NCBI GenBank assembly: GCA_004552115.1
Contig: SFPH01000057.1
Span: 1-6,440 of the forward strand
Direction of reading: 5' to 3'
DNA length: 6,440 bases
Origin: Bacteroidales bacterium
Lineage (GTDB): Bacteria > Bacteroidota > Bacteroidia > Bacteroidales > UBA932
The position numbers and the translations under genes are program-made. The notes beneath the pieces were generated by a model. It was not told the origin of the DNA. It saw only the letters and a program-made list of their open reading frames with translations, and made no database searches. Shown here piece by piece: positions 1 through 6,440 of this stretch (positions are counted from its first letter, which is position 1; the number at the start of each line of letters is the position of its first letter).

Positions 1-2313
1 GAATATCACAGGGGGCTTGAGAATGTGTGCAGAAGGATGAGGGAGAAATACCCTGACCTCACAGTCCAGCTCTGTTCCAGCGGAGGCGCAAGGGCAAATT
101 ACGGTCTCCTGCGCTACTTCGACGAATTCTGGGTAAGCGACAATACCGATGCCCTCCAGAGGGTCTACATGCAGTGGGGGACCTCCTATTTCTTCCCGGC
201 AATAGCAATGGCCAGCCACATCAGCGCCTCCCCTAACCATCAGACAGGCAGGAAAATCCCTCTCAAATACAGGATTGACGTGGCAATGAGCGGAAGACTG
301 GGTATGGAGATCCAGCCGAAAAATATGACGGAAGAGGAGAAAAACCAGTGCAGAAAGGGCATCGCCGACTACAAGAGAGTCAGGCCTGTAATCCAGTTCG
401 GTGACCAATACCGCCTTCTGAGTCCTTATGAGGGAGCTGGCGCTGCATCATTGATGTATGTAAGCCAGGACAGGGACGAGGCTGTATTCTTCTGGTGGAA
501 GACCGAACATTTCTACAACCAGCATCTCCCGAAGATTGCAATGGCCGGTCTTGACCCCGATGCCACATACAGGATTGAGGAACTTGACAGCGATGGCGGC
601 AAGGCCCCGGGTTTTGTAGGAAAATCCTTTACGGGACGGTTCCTGATGTCATCCGGTCTGGAAATCCCTGCCGGAGGCGAATATGCCTCAAGAGTTCTTC
701 ACCTCGTCAGAGTACCGGGAATCAAAGCGGTCTGGACCTCCACCGGCATTCCCTGCGACAAGTCGGCAATAGAAGGTGAACCTTCCGGGACAACACTTGC
801 CGGATGGGCTGGAGAAAGGGTCAATGCGGTATTGAAATTCAGTCCTGAAAAAAATGTCTGCGGCCTTGAGTTCACTGTAAACGAGATTGCCTGCGGCAGC
901 AATGTGATTCCCGGAGCCAATGCCTCATTGAGACAAGTCAGATACACCCTTGGCGACAGCCCGGAGCCCAAATGCCTCTGCAACCGAAAGCCGGACCAGC
1001 CGTCCAGGATGGTTCCGGATCTTCTCGACAATATCAGCATCAGGGACTTGGAAGCAGGTGAGACTGAGTCAATATGGCTCACGATCGACATCCCTGCCGA
1101 CACCAGACCGGGGACCTATGAATCTTCCGTCACGATCAAGGGCGACGGAGGTACCAGGATTGAGCTTCCTTTCACCGTGAAGGTTCAGAACCACATCCTG
1201 CCCGCTCCTGCACAGTGGAGCTATCATCTGGATTTATGGCAGCATCCTGCCGCAGCAGCAAGGTTTCACAATGCCGGAATGTGGAGCGACAGGCATTTCA
1301 AGGCTCTGGAAACAGAGATGTCAGCTCTCGTGAATGCAGGTCAGAAAGTCATCACCTGCACTCTGAACCGTGATCCATGGAACCACCAATGCTTTGATGC
1401 CTATGAAGATATGATAGTCTGGACACTCCGCAGGGACGGCAGCTGGCATTATGATTACAGTGTATTTGACCGCTGGGTGAACCTTATGATGTCAATGGGG
1501 GTAAACAAAATGATCAACTGCTATTCCATAGTCCCATGGAACTGCCTTCTTGACTATTTCGACGAGGCAACCGGCAGCAAGGTCACAGTCTCGGCCAAGC
1601 CTGGCAAGCCGGAGTTCGAGAGAATGTGGAAACCATTCCTCACGGATTTTGCAAGCCATCTGAAAGAAAAAGGATGGATCGGGATCACCAACATTGCAAT
1701 GGACGAGCGTTCTCCTGAGGAAATGGATGCGGCAGCAGCCCTGCTGAGCGAATGCGCACCGGAACTGGGCTTCGCCATTGCCGACAACCACAAATCATAC
1801 CGCAAATACACAATGATGAAGGATGTATGCGTTAGCATGAAATTCGGCATGTCTGCCGAGGACATAGCCAAGCGCAGGGCTGAAGGCTTCAATTCCACAT
1901 TCTACGTATCCTGCAGCACCCAGTCCCCGAACACATTCACCTTTTCTCCCGCATACGAGTCTGAATTCCTTATCTGGTATGGTGAATACAGGGGTTATGA
2001 CGGAATGTTGAGATGGGCCTGGAACTCCTGGCCTGAGGACCCGGTCAATGATTCCAGATTCGGGAAATTCCCATCCGGGGATACCTATTTCGGATATCCT
2101 GGAGGACGTGTGTCAATCCGCTACGAGATGATGCGTGACGGAATCGAAGCGGCTGAGAAAATGAGGATTCTATCCGCCGAAGGCCATTCCGAAGAAGTCA
2201 AGGCCATTCTGGATGTCATCGGAGAGAAAGAGCCGGATGACCCGTCATTCAATATGGCTGATGCGCTCGCAAGGGCTAAGGAAATGCTGAACAGTCTTTC
2301 CGACAGTCAGTAA
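1..2313 (+). CDS. GH36 alpha-galactosidase-type / GH123 (DUF4091) beta-N-acetylgalactosaminidase-type fusion, 5' end missing
   Basis: The frame is open from base 1, so the true start lies upstream; the first in-frame GTG at base 25 falls inside a conserved domain and is not the start. Window codons 1 to about 235 are the C-terminal part of a GH36 (melibiase) barrel plus its C-terminal beta-sandwich. They show CSSGGAR (codons 25-31), WVSDNTDA (44-51), whose first Asp (codon 47) is by family knowledge the acid/base, then HISASPNHQT and GMEIQPKNM. The GH36 nucleophile motif would be off-window. Codons about 240-395 form a beta-rich GH123 N-terminal domain (WAGERVNA). Codons about 400-740 are the DUF4091/GH123 catalytic domain, with HLDLWQHP, NCYSIVPWN, the Asp-Glu pair at codons 568-569 (AMDERS) expected to be catalytic, NTFTFSP and RWAWNSWPEDP. 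GH123 enzymes remove terminal beta-GalNAc by substrate-assisted catalysis; GH36 enzymes remove alpha-Gal or alpha-GalNAc. Both activities are inferred. A signal peptide, if present, would be off-window. The domain calls are firm; substrate is unknown. Confidence 0.88.
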   Translation, partial: EYHRGLENVCRRMREKYPDLTVQLCSSGGARANYGLLRYFDEFWVSDNTDALQRVYMQWGTSYFFPAIAMASHISASPNHQTGRKIPLKYRIDVAMSGRLGMEIQPKNMTEEEKNQCRKGIADYKRVRPVIQFGDQYRLLSPYEGAGAASLMYVSQDRDEAVFFWWKTEHFYNQHLPKIAMAGLDPDATYRIEELDSDGGKAPGFVGKSFTGRFLMSSGLEIPAGGEYASRVLHLVRVPGIKAVWTSTGIPCDKSAIEGEPSGTTLAGWAGERVNAVLKFSPEKNVCGLEFTVNEIACGSNVIPGANASLRQVRYTLGDSPEPKCLCNRKPDQPSRMVPDLLDNISIRDLEAGETESIWLTIDIPADTRPGTYESSVTIKGDGGTRIELPFTVKVQNHILPAPAQWSYHLDLWQHPAAAARFHNAGMWSDRHFKALETEMSALVNAGQKVITCTLNRDPWNHQCFDAYEDMIVWTLRRDGSWHYDYSVFDRWVNLMMSMGVNKMINCYSIVPWNCLLDYFDEATGSKVTVSAKPGKPEFERMWKPFLTDFASHLKEKGWIGITNIAMDERSPEEMDAAAALLSECAPELGFAIADNHKSYRKYTMMKDVCVSMKFGMSAEDIAKRRAEGFNSTFYVSCSTQSPNTFTFSPAYESEFLIWYGEYRGYDGMLRWAWNSWPEDPVNDSRFGKFPSGDTYFGYPGGRVSIRYEMMRDGIEAAEKMRILSAEGHSEEVKAILDVIGEKEPDDPSFNMADALARAKEMLNSLSDSQ

Positions 2314-2319
2314 TTTTTT
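2287..2319 (+). terminator. Possible weak intrinsic terminator at the end of the glycosidase gene
   Basis: The last codons can fold into an imperfect hairpin. CTGA (2287-2290) pairs with TCAG (2307-2310) and GTC (2294-2296) pairs with GAC (2302-2304) around a TTTCC loop, with a small internal loop between the two stems. After the TAA stop comes a run of six T (2314-2319). The stem is short and interrupted, so termination here is only plausible. The presence of a promoter just downstream makes separation of the two genes more likely. Confidence 0.25.
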
Positions 2320-2328
2320 GAAAATTAA

Positions 2329-2366
2329 TTTGGAAGATTACCGGAAACGATTTATATTCGCAGTAT
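2329..2366 (+). promoter_or_regulatory. Bacteroidales-type promoter for the aminotransferase
   Basis: TTTG at 2329-2332 matches the -33 element of the Bacteroidales primary sigma factor. After exactly 20 bp, TATATTCG at 2353-2360 matches the -7 consensus TAnnTTTG with one mismatch. Transcription would start near 2366, leaving a 5' leader of only about 15 bases before the ATG at 2382. An inverted repeat, TTTATA (2351-2356) and TATAAA (2364-2369) with a 7-base spacer, overlaps the -7 box and the predicted start. It could be an operator, but the region is AT-rich and chance is likely. There is no Shine-Dalgarno sequence before the ATG, which is usual in this phylum. Confidence 0.5.
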
Positions 2367-2381
2367 AAATATACCGATAAT

Positions 2382-3665
2382 ATGCCGCAAATATCTCATC
2401 GCGGGACAACATTGCCCGCATCCCCTATCAGAAAGCTGGTTCCTTTCGCCGACCAGGCGAAAGCGAGGGGTGTCAAAGTATATCACCTCAATATCGGCCA
2501 GCCTGACCTGCCGACTCCCGAGAAGGCGCTGGATGCGGTGCGGAGCATTGACAGGAAAACATTGGAATACAGCCCAAGCCAGGGATACAAAAGCCTGAGG
2601 GAGAAGTTCGCCGGCTACTACACCAAGTTCGGAATCAATGTCAGCCCGGACGAGATTATCGTGACCACAGGTGGTTCTGAGGCACTTCTGGCCACATTCC
2701 TCACCTGTTTCGACCCGGGTGATGAAGTCATCATCACAGAGCCGGGATACGCCAACTACATCTCATTCGCCAAGGCGGCAGGACTGACAATCAGGGCCGT
2801 GACATCCCGCATCGAGGACGGATTCGCCCTCCCTTCCGCAGAGGATTTCGAGAAGGCCATCACCCCGAAGACCAAGGCGATCCTGATCTGCAATCCTAAC
2901 AACCCTACAGGATATCTCTACTCCGCCGAAGAACTTTTCAGGCTCAGGAACATCGTCCGCGACCACAACCTCTTCCTGATTGCCGACGAGGTTTACAGGG
3001 AGTTCGTATATACTGACGAGCCTTACGTTTCCGCATTGACATTGTTCGGACTTGACGAAAACGTCATTGTCGTCGATTCAGTATCAAAGCGTTACTCAGA
3101 ATGCGGAATCCGCATCGGAATGGTCGTGACCCGCAACAGGGAGGTATCCGCAGCCATCCTGAGATTCTGCCAGGCAAGGCTCAGCCCTCCGCTCCTCGGC
3201 CAGATTGCAGCAGAGGCATCCATCGAGGGAACCGAACTCTATTCCAGGGAATGCTTTGACGAGTACAAGGCCAGGAGGGACTTCTTCATTGACGGCCTCA
3301 ACAGAATCCCGGGAGTACATACCCCAATGCCTCAGGGCGCATTCTACACGGTCGTAAGTCTGCCTGTTGAGAATGCGGAAGACTTCTGCAAATGGCTGCT
3401 GACCGATTTCTGCTGGAAGGAAAATGAAGAAGAGAAAAAGGAGGACAGCGGCATTCATTTCGACGGCCCGCTTCCGGGACCGGGCAAGAAAGGTCCTGAT
3501 TATGCAGGAGAAACGGTAATGATGGCTCCCGCCGCAGGTTTCTATGCCACCAAGGGTCTGGGACTCAATCAGGTAAGAATGGCGTACGTCCTCAAGAAAG
3601 AGGATTTGGCCAGGGCCCTGAAAATACTCGAGAAGGCATTGGAGGCCTATAACTCAATCCGATAA
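2382..3665 (+). CDS. PLP-dependent aminotransferase, class I/II (aspartate aminotransferase fold)
   Basis: A complete cytosolic fold-type I aminotransferase of 427 residues. It transfers an amino group from an amino acid to a 2-oxo acid using pyridoxal phosphate; the substrate cannot be read from the sequence. The landmarks occur in the expected order: GQPDLPTP near residue 40, TTGGSEAL (cofactor phosphate loop), NPNNPTG (171-177), ADEVY (201-205, with Asp202 and Tyr205 contacting the cofactor), SVSKRYS with the Schiff-base Lys236, and Arg399 in NQVRMAY as the likely carboxylate-binding arginine. The ATG start is supported by the promoter 20-50 bases upstream and by an N-terminus (ASPIRKLVPFADQAK) that I recall from Bacteroidetes homologues. 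Residues 345-373 are an extra Glu/Lys- and Gly/Pro-rich stretch that explains why the protein exceeds the usual 390-400 residues. The gene has its own promoter and looks functionally independent of the upstream glycosidase. Its TAA is followed directly by the stop of the convergent gene. Confidence 0.93.
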   Translation: MPQISHRGTTLPASPIRKLVPFADQAKARGVKVYHLNIGQPDLPTPEKALDAVRSIDRKTLEYSPSQGYKSLREKFAGYYTKFGINVSPDEIIVTTGGSEALLATFLTCFDPGDEVIITEPGYANYISFAKAAGLTIRAVTSRIEDGFALPSAEDFEKAITPKTKAILICNPNNPTGYLYSAEELFRLRNIVRDHNLFLIADEVYREFVYTDEPYVSALTLFGLDENVIVVDSVSKRYSECGIRIGMVVTRNREVSAAILRFCQARLSPPLLGQIAAEASIEGTELYSRECFDEYKARRDFFIDGLNRIPGVHTPMPQGAFYTVVSLPVENAEDFCKWLLTDFCWKENEEEKKEDSGIHFDGPLPGPGKKGPDYAGETVMMAPAAGFYATKGLGLNQVRMAYVLKKEDLARALKILEKALEAYNSIR

Positions 3666-5519
3666 TCATCGTGATCCGCGGATGACATTTCCGTAAACAT
3701 CCACATCGAAGGCCTCGAAAGGATTCAGAAGACAGTCGGTCAGAACGGCGAACATTGCCCGTGTGACCGGCTGTTTTTCCATATCTTCACAGGAAAGCCC
3801 GGCATCATTCAGAGCTGCCTTCCAGTCCACATCGTCCCTATATCCCGGGAATGCCCGAAGCATCTCCACCAGCTCCGCGACAGACAACGTCCCGCAGCCT
3901 TCAACCTCCTGATATTCAATACCATAATACCCATACAAATCCTTCAGGTCTTTGCGCTCAAAAAGATCATTTGCATGAAGGTCGGTGACATTGGTCCATT
4001 GGATCTGCCTGCCTTCCCCGCGAAGTATTCCGGTAGACCCGATCCTCTGGATTGCAGGGAAAAGCGGCGAATCAGGCTTTGCGTCTATGAACGGCTGAAG
4101 ATAGCATCCGGCTTCAAGCAATGCCTTCTGAACTTCCCTTACCGAGACAGCGGTCCCGTCCGTCAACATCATTGAAGCCAATGCCCCGGCCGCCTGTCCA
4201 ATCTGCATCACCACAGGCTGGAGCCTGGTCGTGCCGTTGGCAATATTGGAAACCGATATGGATTTCTCCGCAACAATCAGATTCTCAGCATTTTCCGGAA
4301 TCATCACCCCGAGCGGCACAGTGAAGGACGGAATCGGAAAGAAATGCAGGTCAGGGAGTTCCTCCTCACCCGCATAACGCTTGTGGTGATGGTCCACAGG
4401 ATAATCCCCCACAGCGATTCCGGTACGGAACAGGCTGTAATCATACGGCTTCTCGATATGGTTCAATGTAAACCTGACCTTTCCGTGAATCCTCCTGCTC
4501 TCCCTGTGATATGGAATAAACGGCAGAAGGTCCCCGGTCGGGAACTCGTCGTTCGCCAGTCCGAGAGTTTTGTAGCCGAGCTCGTGCTGAATGAAATAGA
4601 TGAAGCCCATCGTGAAGGCCTTTGCCTTCTTCAAGGCCTCCCGCCTCTCATCCGGAGACATTTCTATAATATTGATATAGAAATCATTACCCTCAATAGG
4701 CCAGTTAATCATATACTTTCCACCCGGCAACCTGCCGTAGCTCAGCATCATATCCGCCGGCCAGATCCGGTCAGGTTCCTTGGGATTCACGCAAAGCGGA
4801 TTCGCACAGCAGCAGGCATAGAGAGTGGAGTCATAATCCATTGGCCTGTCTATACTTACGTCCCGTCCGTAATCTTTCAGAACAGCCACGTAAGTAAGGT
4901 CCTGGATAATCCCGTTAGGCTCAGCCGGAGCGATTCTCTCCCCTGTCACTTCCCTGCTCTCCATCCCGATATCGTAAGGCACACCGCAGCGTGCCGCAAT
5001 GTCGCCAAGCTCCGTAGCATCGATGAGAACCCTCGCCCTGACCCTAAATCTCCTGCCATCCCGGGAAATGCGAAGTCGCCAGCTTCCATCCTCAAGTTGC
5101 CTGATGCCGGCCACGCTGCTCTCCTTCCAGACCGTGAGCATTTCCTGCTCAGAGCACATTGCATTGAAGATTTCATTGCCGACGGACGGCTCGAACTGGA
5201 TATTGCTCACCCAGCCGGTACGCAGGGCATCCATACTTCCGTAATGTGCGGCGAGCCGTTTCTGGAACTCCCCCCAGAGGCCAGAAGGCAGATTGTAGCA
5301 GCCGTCAGTGGCACTCACTCCGGCGCTGGTCAGCATTCCGCCGAGCCAGGGCAGCTCCTCCACAATCAATGTCCGGCTTCCCATCTCCGCAGCCTGAATA
5401 CCGGCAGTGCATCCGCTGGCACCTCCGCCCACGACGACAACATCATATTTTTCTGATTCACAAGAAATTGCAGCAAAAATTATCGCAGCACAGGCAAGGT
5501 AATGGCAAACAGTTTTCAT
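3666..5519 (-). CDS. FAD-dependent oxidoreductase, predicted lipoprotein
   Basis: A complete 617-residue flavoprotein of the FAD_oxidored (PF12831-like) type. Residues 1-20 form a lipoprotein signal: a charged start, a hydrophobic core and the lipobox AISC with Cys20. It should therefore be exported and lipid-anchored, and the acidic ESE after Cys20 might favour surface exposure. The FAD dinucleotide-binding fold follows: VVVVGGGASG (27-36, GxGxxG), Glu54 for the ribose, and LGGML (59-63). Further family blocks are LIDATELGD (165-173), a cysteine cluster CCC..C (236-238, 243), PYHRESRRIHG (336-346), VDHHH (375-379) and the C-terminal FAD motif TRLQPVVMQIGQAAG (431-445). Residues about 484-600 form an additional helical domain with a faint SLH-like pattern (PAIQRIGSTGILRGEG ... 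VTRAMFAVL). The substrate is unknown; relatives are sometimes labelled 'xanthan lyase', which the flavin motifs do not support. It starts 11 bp after the flippase gene on the same strand, implying cotranscription, and has no clear ribosome binding site. Confidence 0.9.
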   Translation of the reverse strand: MKTVCHYLACAAIIFAAISCESEKYDVVVVGGGASGCTAGIQAAEMGSRTLIVEELPWLGGMLTSAGVSATDGCYNLPSGLWGEFQKRLAAHYGSMDALRTGWVSNIQFEPSVGNEIFNAMCSEQEMLTVWKESSVAGIRQLEDGSWRLRISRDGRRFRVRARVLIDATELGDIAARCGVPYDIGMESREVTGERIAPAEPNGIIQDLTYVAVLKDYGRDVSIDRPMDYDSTLYACCCANPLCVNPKEPDRIWPADMMLSYGRLPGGKYMINWPIEGNDFYINIIEMSPDERREALKKAKAFTMGFIYFIQHELGYKTLGLANDEFPTGDLLPFIPYHRESRRIHGKVRFTLNHIEKPYDYSLFRTGIAVGDYPVDHHHKRYAGEEELPDLHFFPIPSFTVPLGVMIPENAENLIVAEKSISVSNIANGTTRLQPVVMQIGQAAGALASMMLTDGTAVSVREVQKALLEAGCYLQPFIDAKPDSPLFPAIQRIGSTGILRGEGRQIQWTNVTDLHANDLFERKDLKDLYGYYGIEYQEVEGCGTLSVAELVEMLRAFPGYRDDVDWKAALNDAGLSCEDMEKQPVTRAMFAVLTDCLLNPFEAFDVDVYGNVIRGSR

Positions 5520-5530
5520 ATCAAAATCGG

Positions 5531-6440
5531 TTATCGGCCAGAACGGCGCCGCCGTGCAGATGCCAGCAGCACAAGGTTCACCGCAGAGAGAATCACGAAG
5601 GACAATGCCGTCATCATTGCCCCTCCCTTATAGGCGAAAGCATTGACCATCAATGGATAACAGCCAATGGTAAGGATGCTTCCCAAAATTGTCGTATAGA
5701 GATAGATCCGGGGATAACCCTTGGCGATGGTGCAATTGTTTATGACGAAATATATAGAGCTGGTCAATGTCGAAAGTGATATGATTGCCGCATAGACAGT
5801 GGCGTCGGCATAGCGGCCGGCCGTCAAAATCCTGACAATCAGCGGGCAGAACAGAACGAAAGCACCGACGACAGCCGCAATCAGCCCAATCTGTATGATG
5901 CAGGCACGCCACAGCCCCTTCCTGTCATTCTTTGCCAGGGATTCATAGATATCCGGCTGGAATGTGGAGGTCACGGCCGTGGACAATGTCGTGAGATAAC
6001 CCGCAATCTGTGAGCCGACTATGTAGTTGCCGTATTCCCTTATGTCCGGGAGCGACTCCAGATACGTCCTGTCATAGCCGTTGAAAAAATATCCCAGGGC
6101 TGCCCCTATAGTCAGAGGCAGACAGAAACGGAGAACTTCGCGGAACTCGGCCATATCCGTCCCGATGCTGAAAAGGCTCCTGTGCCTTATAAGCAAGTAA
6201 ATGAATACCACGGCATTGGCAGTAAAAGGAGCCAGCAGCTTTCCGACTCCGCCGAGTTTCATCACCACTACGAAAAGCAGGTTTGTCAGCACGAGAATCA
6301 AGCCGGCCGCCACAGTGATGCGGAAAAAGCCGGAGGCATTCCTGGACATCCTGAAATCGGCCTGCTCAAGCTTCAATATGCCGGTAAGCGGAATGGCAAA
6401 CACGGACAGGAAGGCGTATGGCAGGAACGGGAAACTGAAA
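5531..6440 (-). CDS. Polysaccharide flippase (Wzx/MATE-like), C-terminal part
   Basis: The frame stays open to the right edge, so about 302 C-terminal residues of a protein normally 420-500 long are visible. The in-frame GTG at 6403 lies inside a hydrophobic segment and is not the real start. It is an integral inner-membrane protein with about eight hydrophobic segments, for example FFRITVAAGLILVLTNLLFV, LLAPFTANAVVFIYLLI, IGLIAAVVGAFVLFCPLIV and LGSILTIGCYPLMV. The pattern LRFCLPLTIG ... NGYDRTYLESL is the loop (Leu-Pro-Leu, then Asp-Arg before a membrane helix) typical of Wzx-type O-antigen and capsule transporters. It ends in a basic tail, RRRRSGR, expected in the cytoplasm. By family knowledge such proteins flip lipid-linked oligosaccharide repeat units across the inner membrane. 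This suggests that a surface or exopolysaccharide synthesis locus continues off the right edge. The exact substrate is unknown. Confidence 0.87.
   Translation of the reverse strand, partial: FSFPFLPYAFLSVFAIPLTGILKLEQADFRMSRNASGFFRITVAAGLILVLTNLLFVVVMKLGGVGKLLAPFTANAVVFIYLLIRHRSLFSIGTDMAEFREVLRFCLPLTIGAALGYFFNGYDRTYLESLPDIREYGNYIVGSQIAGYLTTLSTAVTSTFQPDIYESLAKNDRKGLWRACIIQIGLIAAVVGAFVLFCPLIVRILTAGRYADATVYAAIISLSTLTSSIYFVINNCTIAKGYPRIYLYTTILGSILTIGCYPLMVNAFAYKGGAMMTALSFVILSAVNLVLLASARRRRSGR

Noticed and set aside
25..27. GTG as the start of the glycosidase gene
   Set aside because: The frame is open to base 1 and the codons before it (EYHRGLEN) fit the conserved GH36 barrel, so the gene starts upstream of the window.
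699..1103. A 134-codon minus-strand open frame inside the glycosidase fusion gene
   Set aside because: The opposite strand encodes a conserved GH123 N-terminal domain, and the minus product shows no family motif.
2363..2374. Short inverted repeat GTATA-AA-TATAC near the predicted transcription start
   Set aside because: The arms are five AT-rich bases with a two-base gap, within an AT-rich promoter region where such repeats occur by chance.
3666..3685. Bidirectional terminator between the convergent genes (TCATC ... GATGA and ATCCGCGGAT)
   Set aside because: The arms are short and no T-run follows on either strand, so an intrinsic terminator cannot be supported.
4344..5456. A 370-codon open frame on the + strand opposite the FAD oxidoreductase gene
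   Set aside because: Its product has no recognisable domain or gene-like composition. It lies fully inside a gene with clear family motifs on the other strand, and no promoter or start signal is seen. It is a shadow frame.
6401..6403. GTG as the start of the flippase gene
   Set aside because: The frame continues to the right edge through a hydrophobic segment, and the protein would lack its N-terminal helices.

Overview
The window reads as chromosomal DNA of a gut-type member of the Bacteroidales. The evidence is a Bacteroides-style promoter (TTTG, 20-bp gap, TAnnTTTG-like -7 box), start codons without clear Shine-Dalgarno sequences, a lipoprotein signal on a FAD enzyme, and protein families that I recall as typical of Bacteroidetes. 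Arginine is often coded by AGG or AGA and the base composition is moderate. This would fit an uncultured Bacteroidales lineage, but I cannot name a genus.

Layout: four protein genes fill almost the whole window in two convergent pairs. On the + strand, bases 1-2313 hold the 3' part of a large gene that joins a GH36 (melibiase-type) alpha-galactosidase domain to a complete GH123/DUF4091 beta-N-acetylgalactosaminidase-type domain. After a 68-bp gap carrying a recognisable promoter comes a class I/II PLP-dependent aminotransferase (2382-3665) with an unusual charged insertion near its C-terminus. Its stop codon abuts the stop codon of the minus-strand gene with no base between them. On the - strand, read from right to left, are the C-terminal part of a Wzx/MATE-type polysaccharide flippase (cut by the right edge, ends at 5531) and, 11 bp later, a FAD-dependent oxidoreductase lipoprotein (5519-3666). 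These two are probably cotranscribed.

How the genes may work together: the fused glycosidase suggests degradation of a glycan bearing both alpha-linked Gal/GalNAc and beta-linked GalNAc, for example globo-series host glycans. The FAD lipoprotein belongs to a group I recall as often found near glycan-utilisation genes, although here it follows a flippase, which points to surface polysaccharide synthesis further right. The aminotransferase has its own promoter and looks like a stand-alone housekeeping gene. No RNA gene, CRISPR array, insertion sequence or attachment site is visible. No gene-free stretch exceeds 300 bases; the longest is the 68-bp promoter region.

The most noteworthy item is the GH36-GH123 fusion. 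I saw no clear evidence of a wholly new system.
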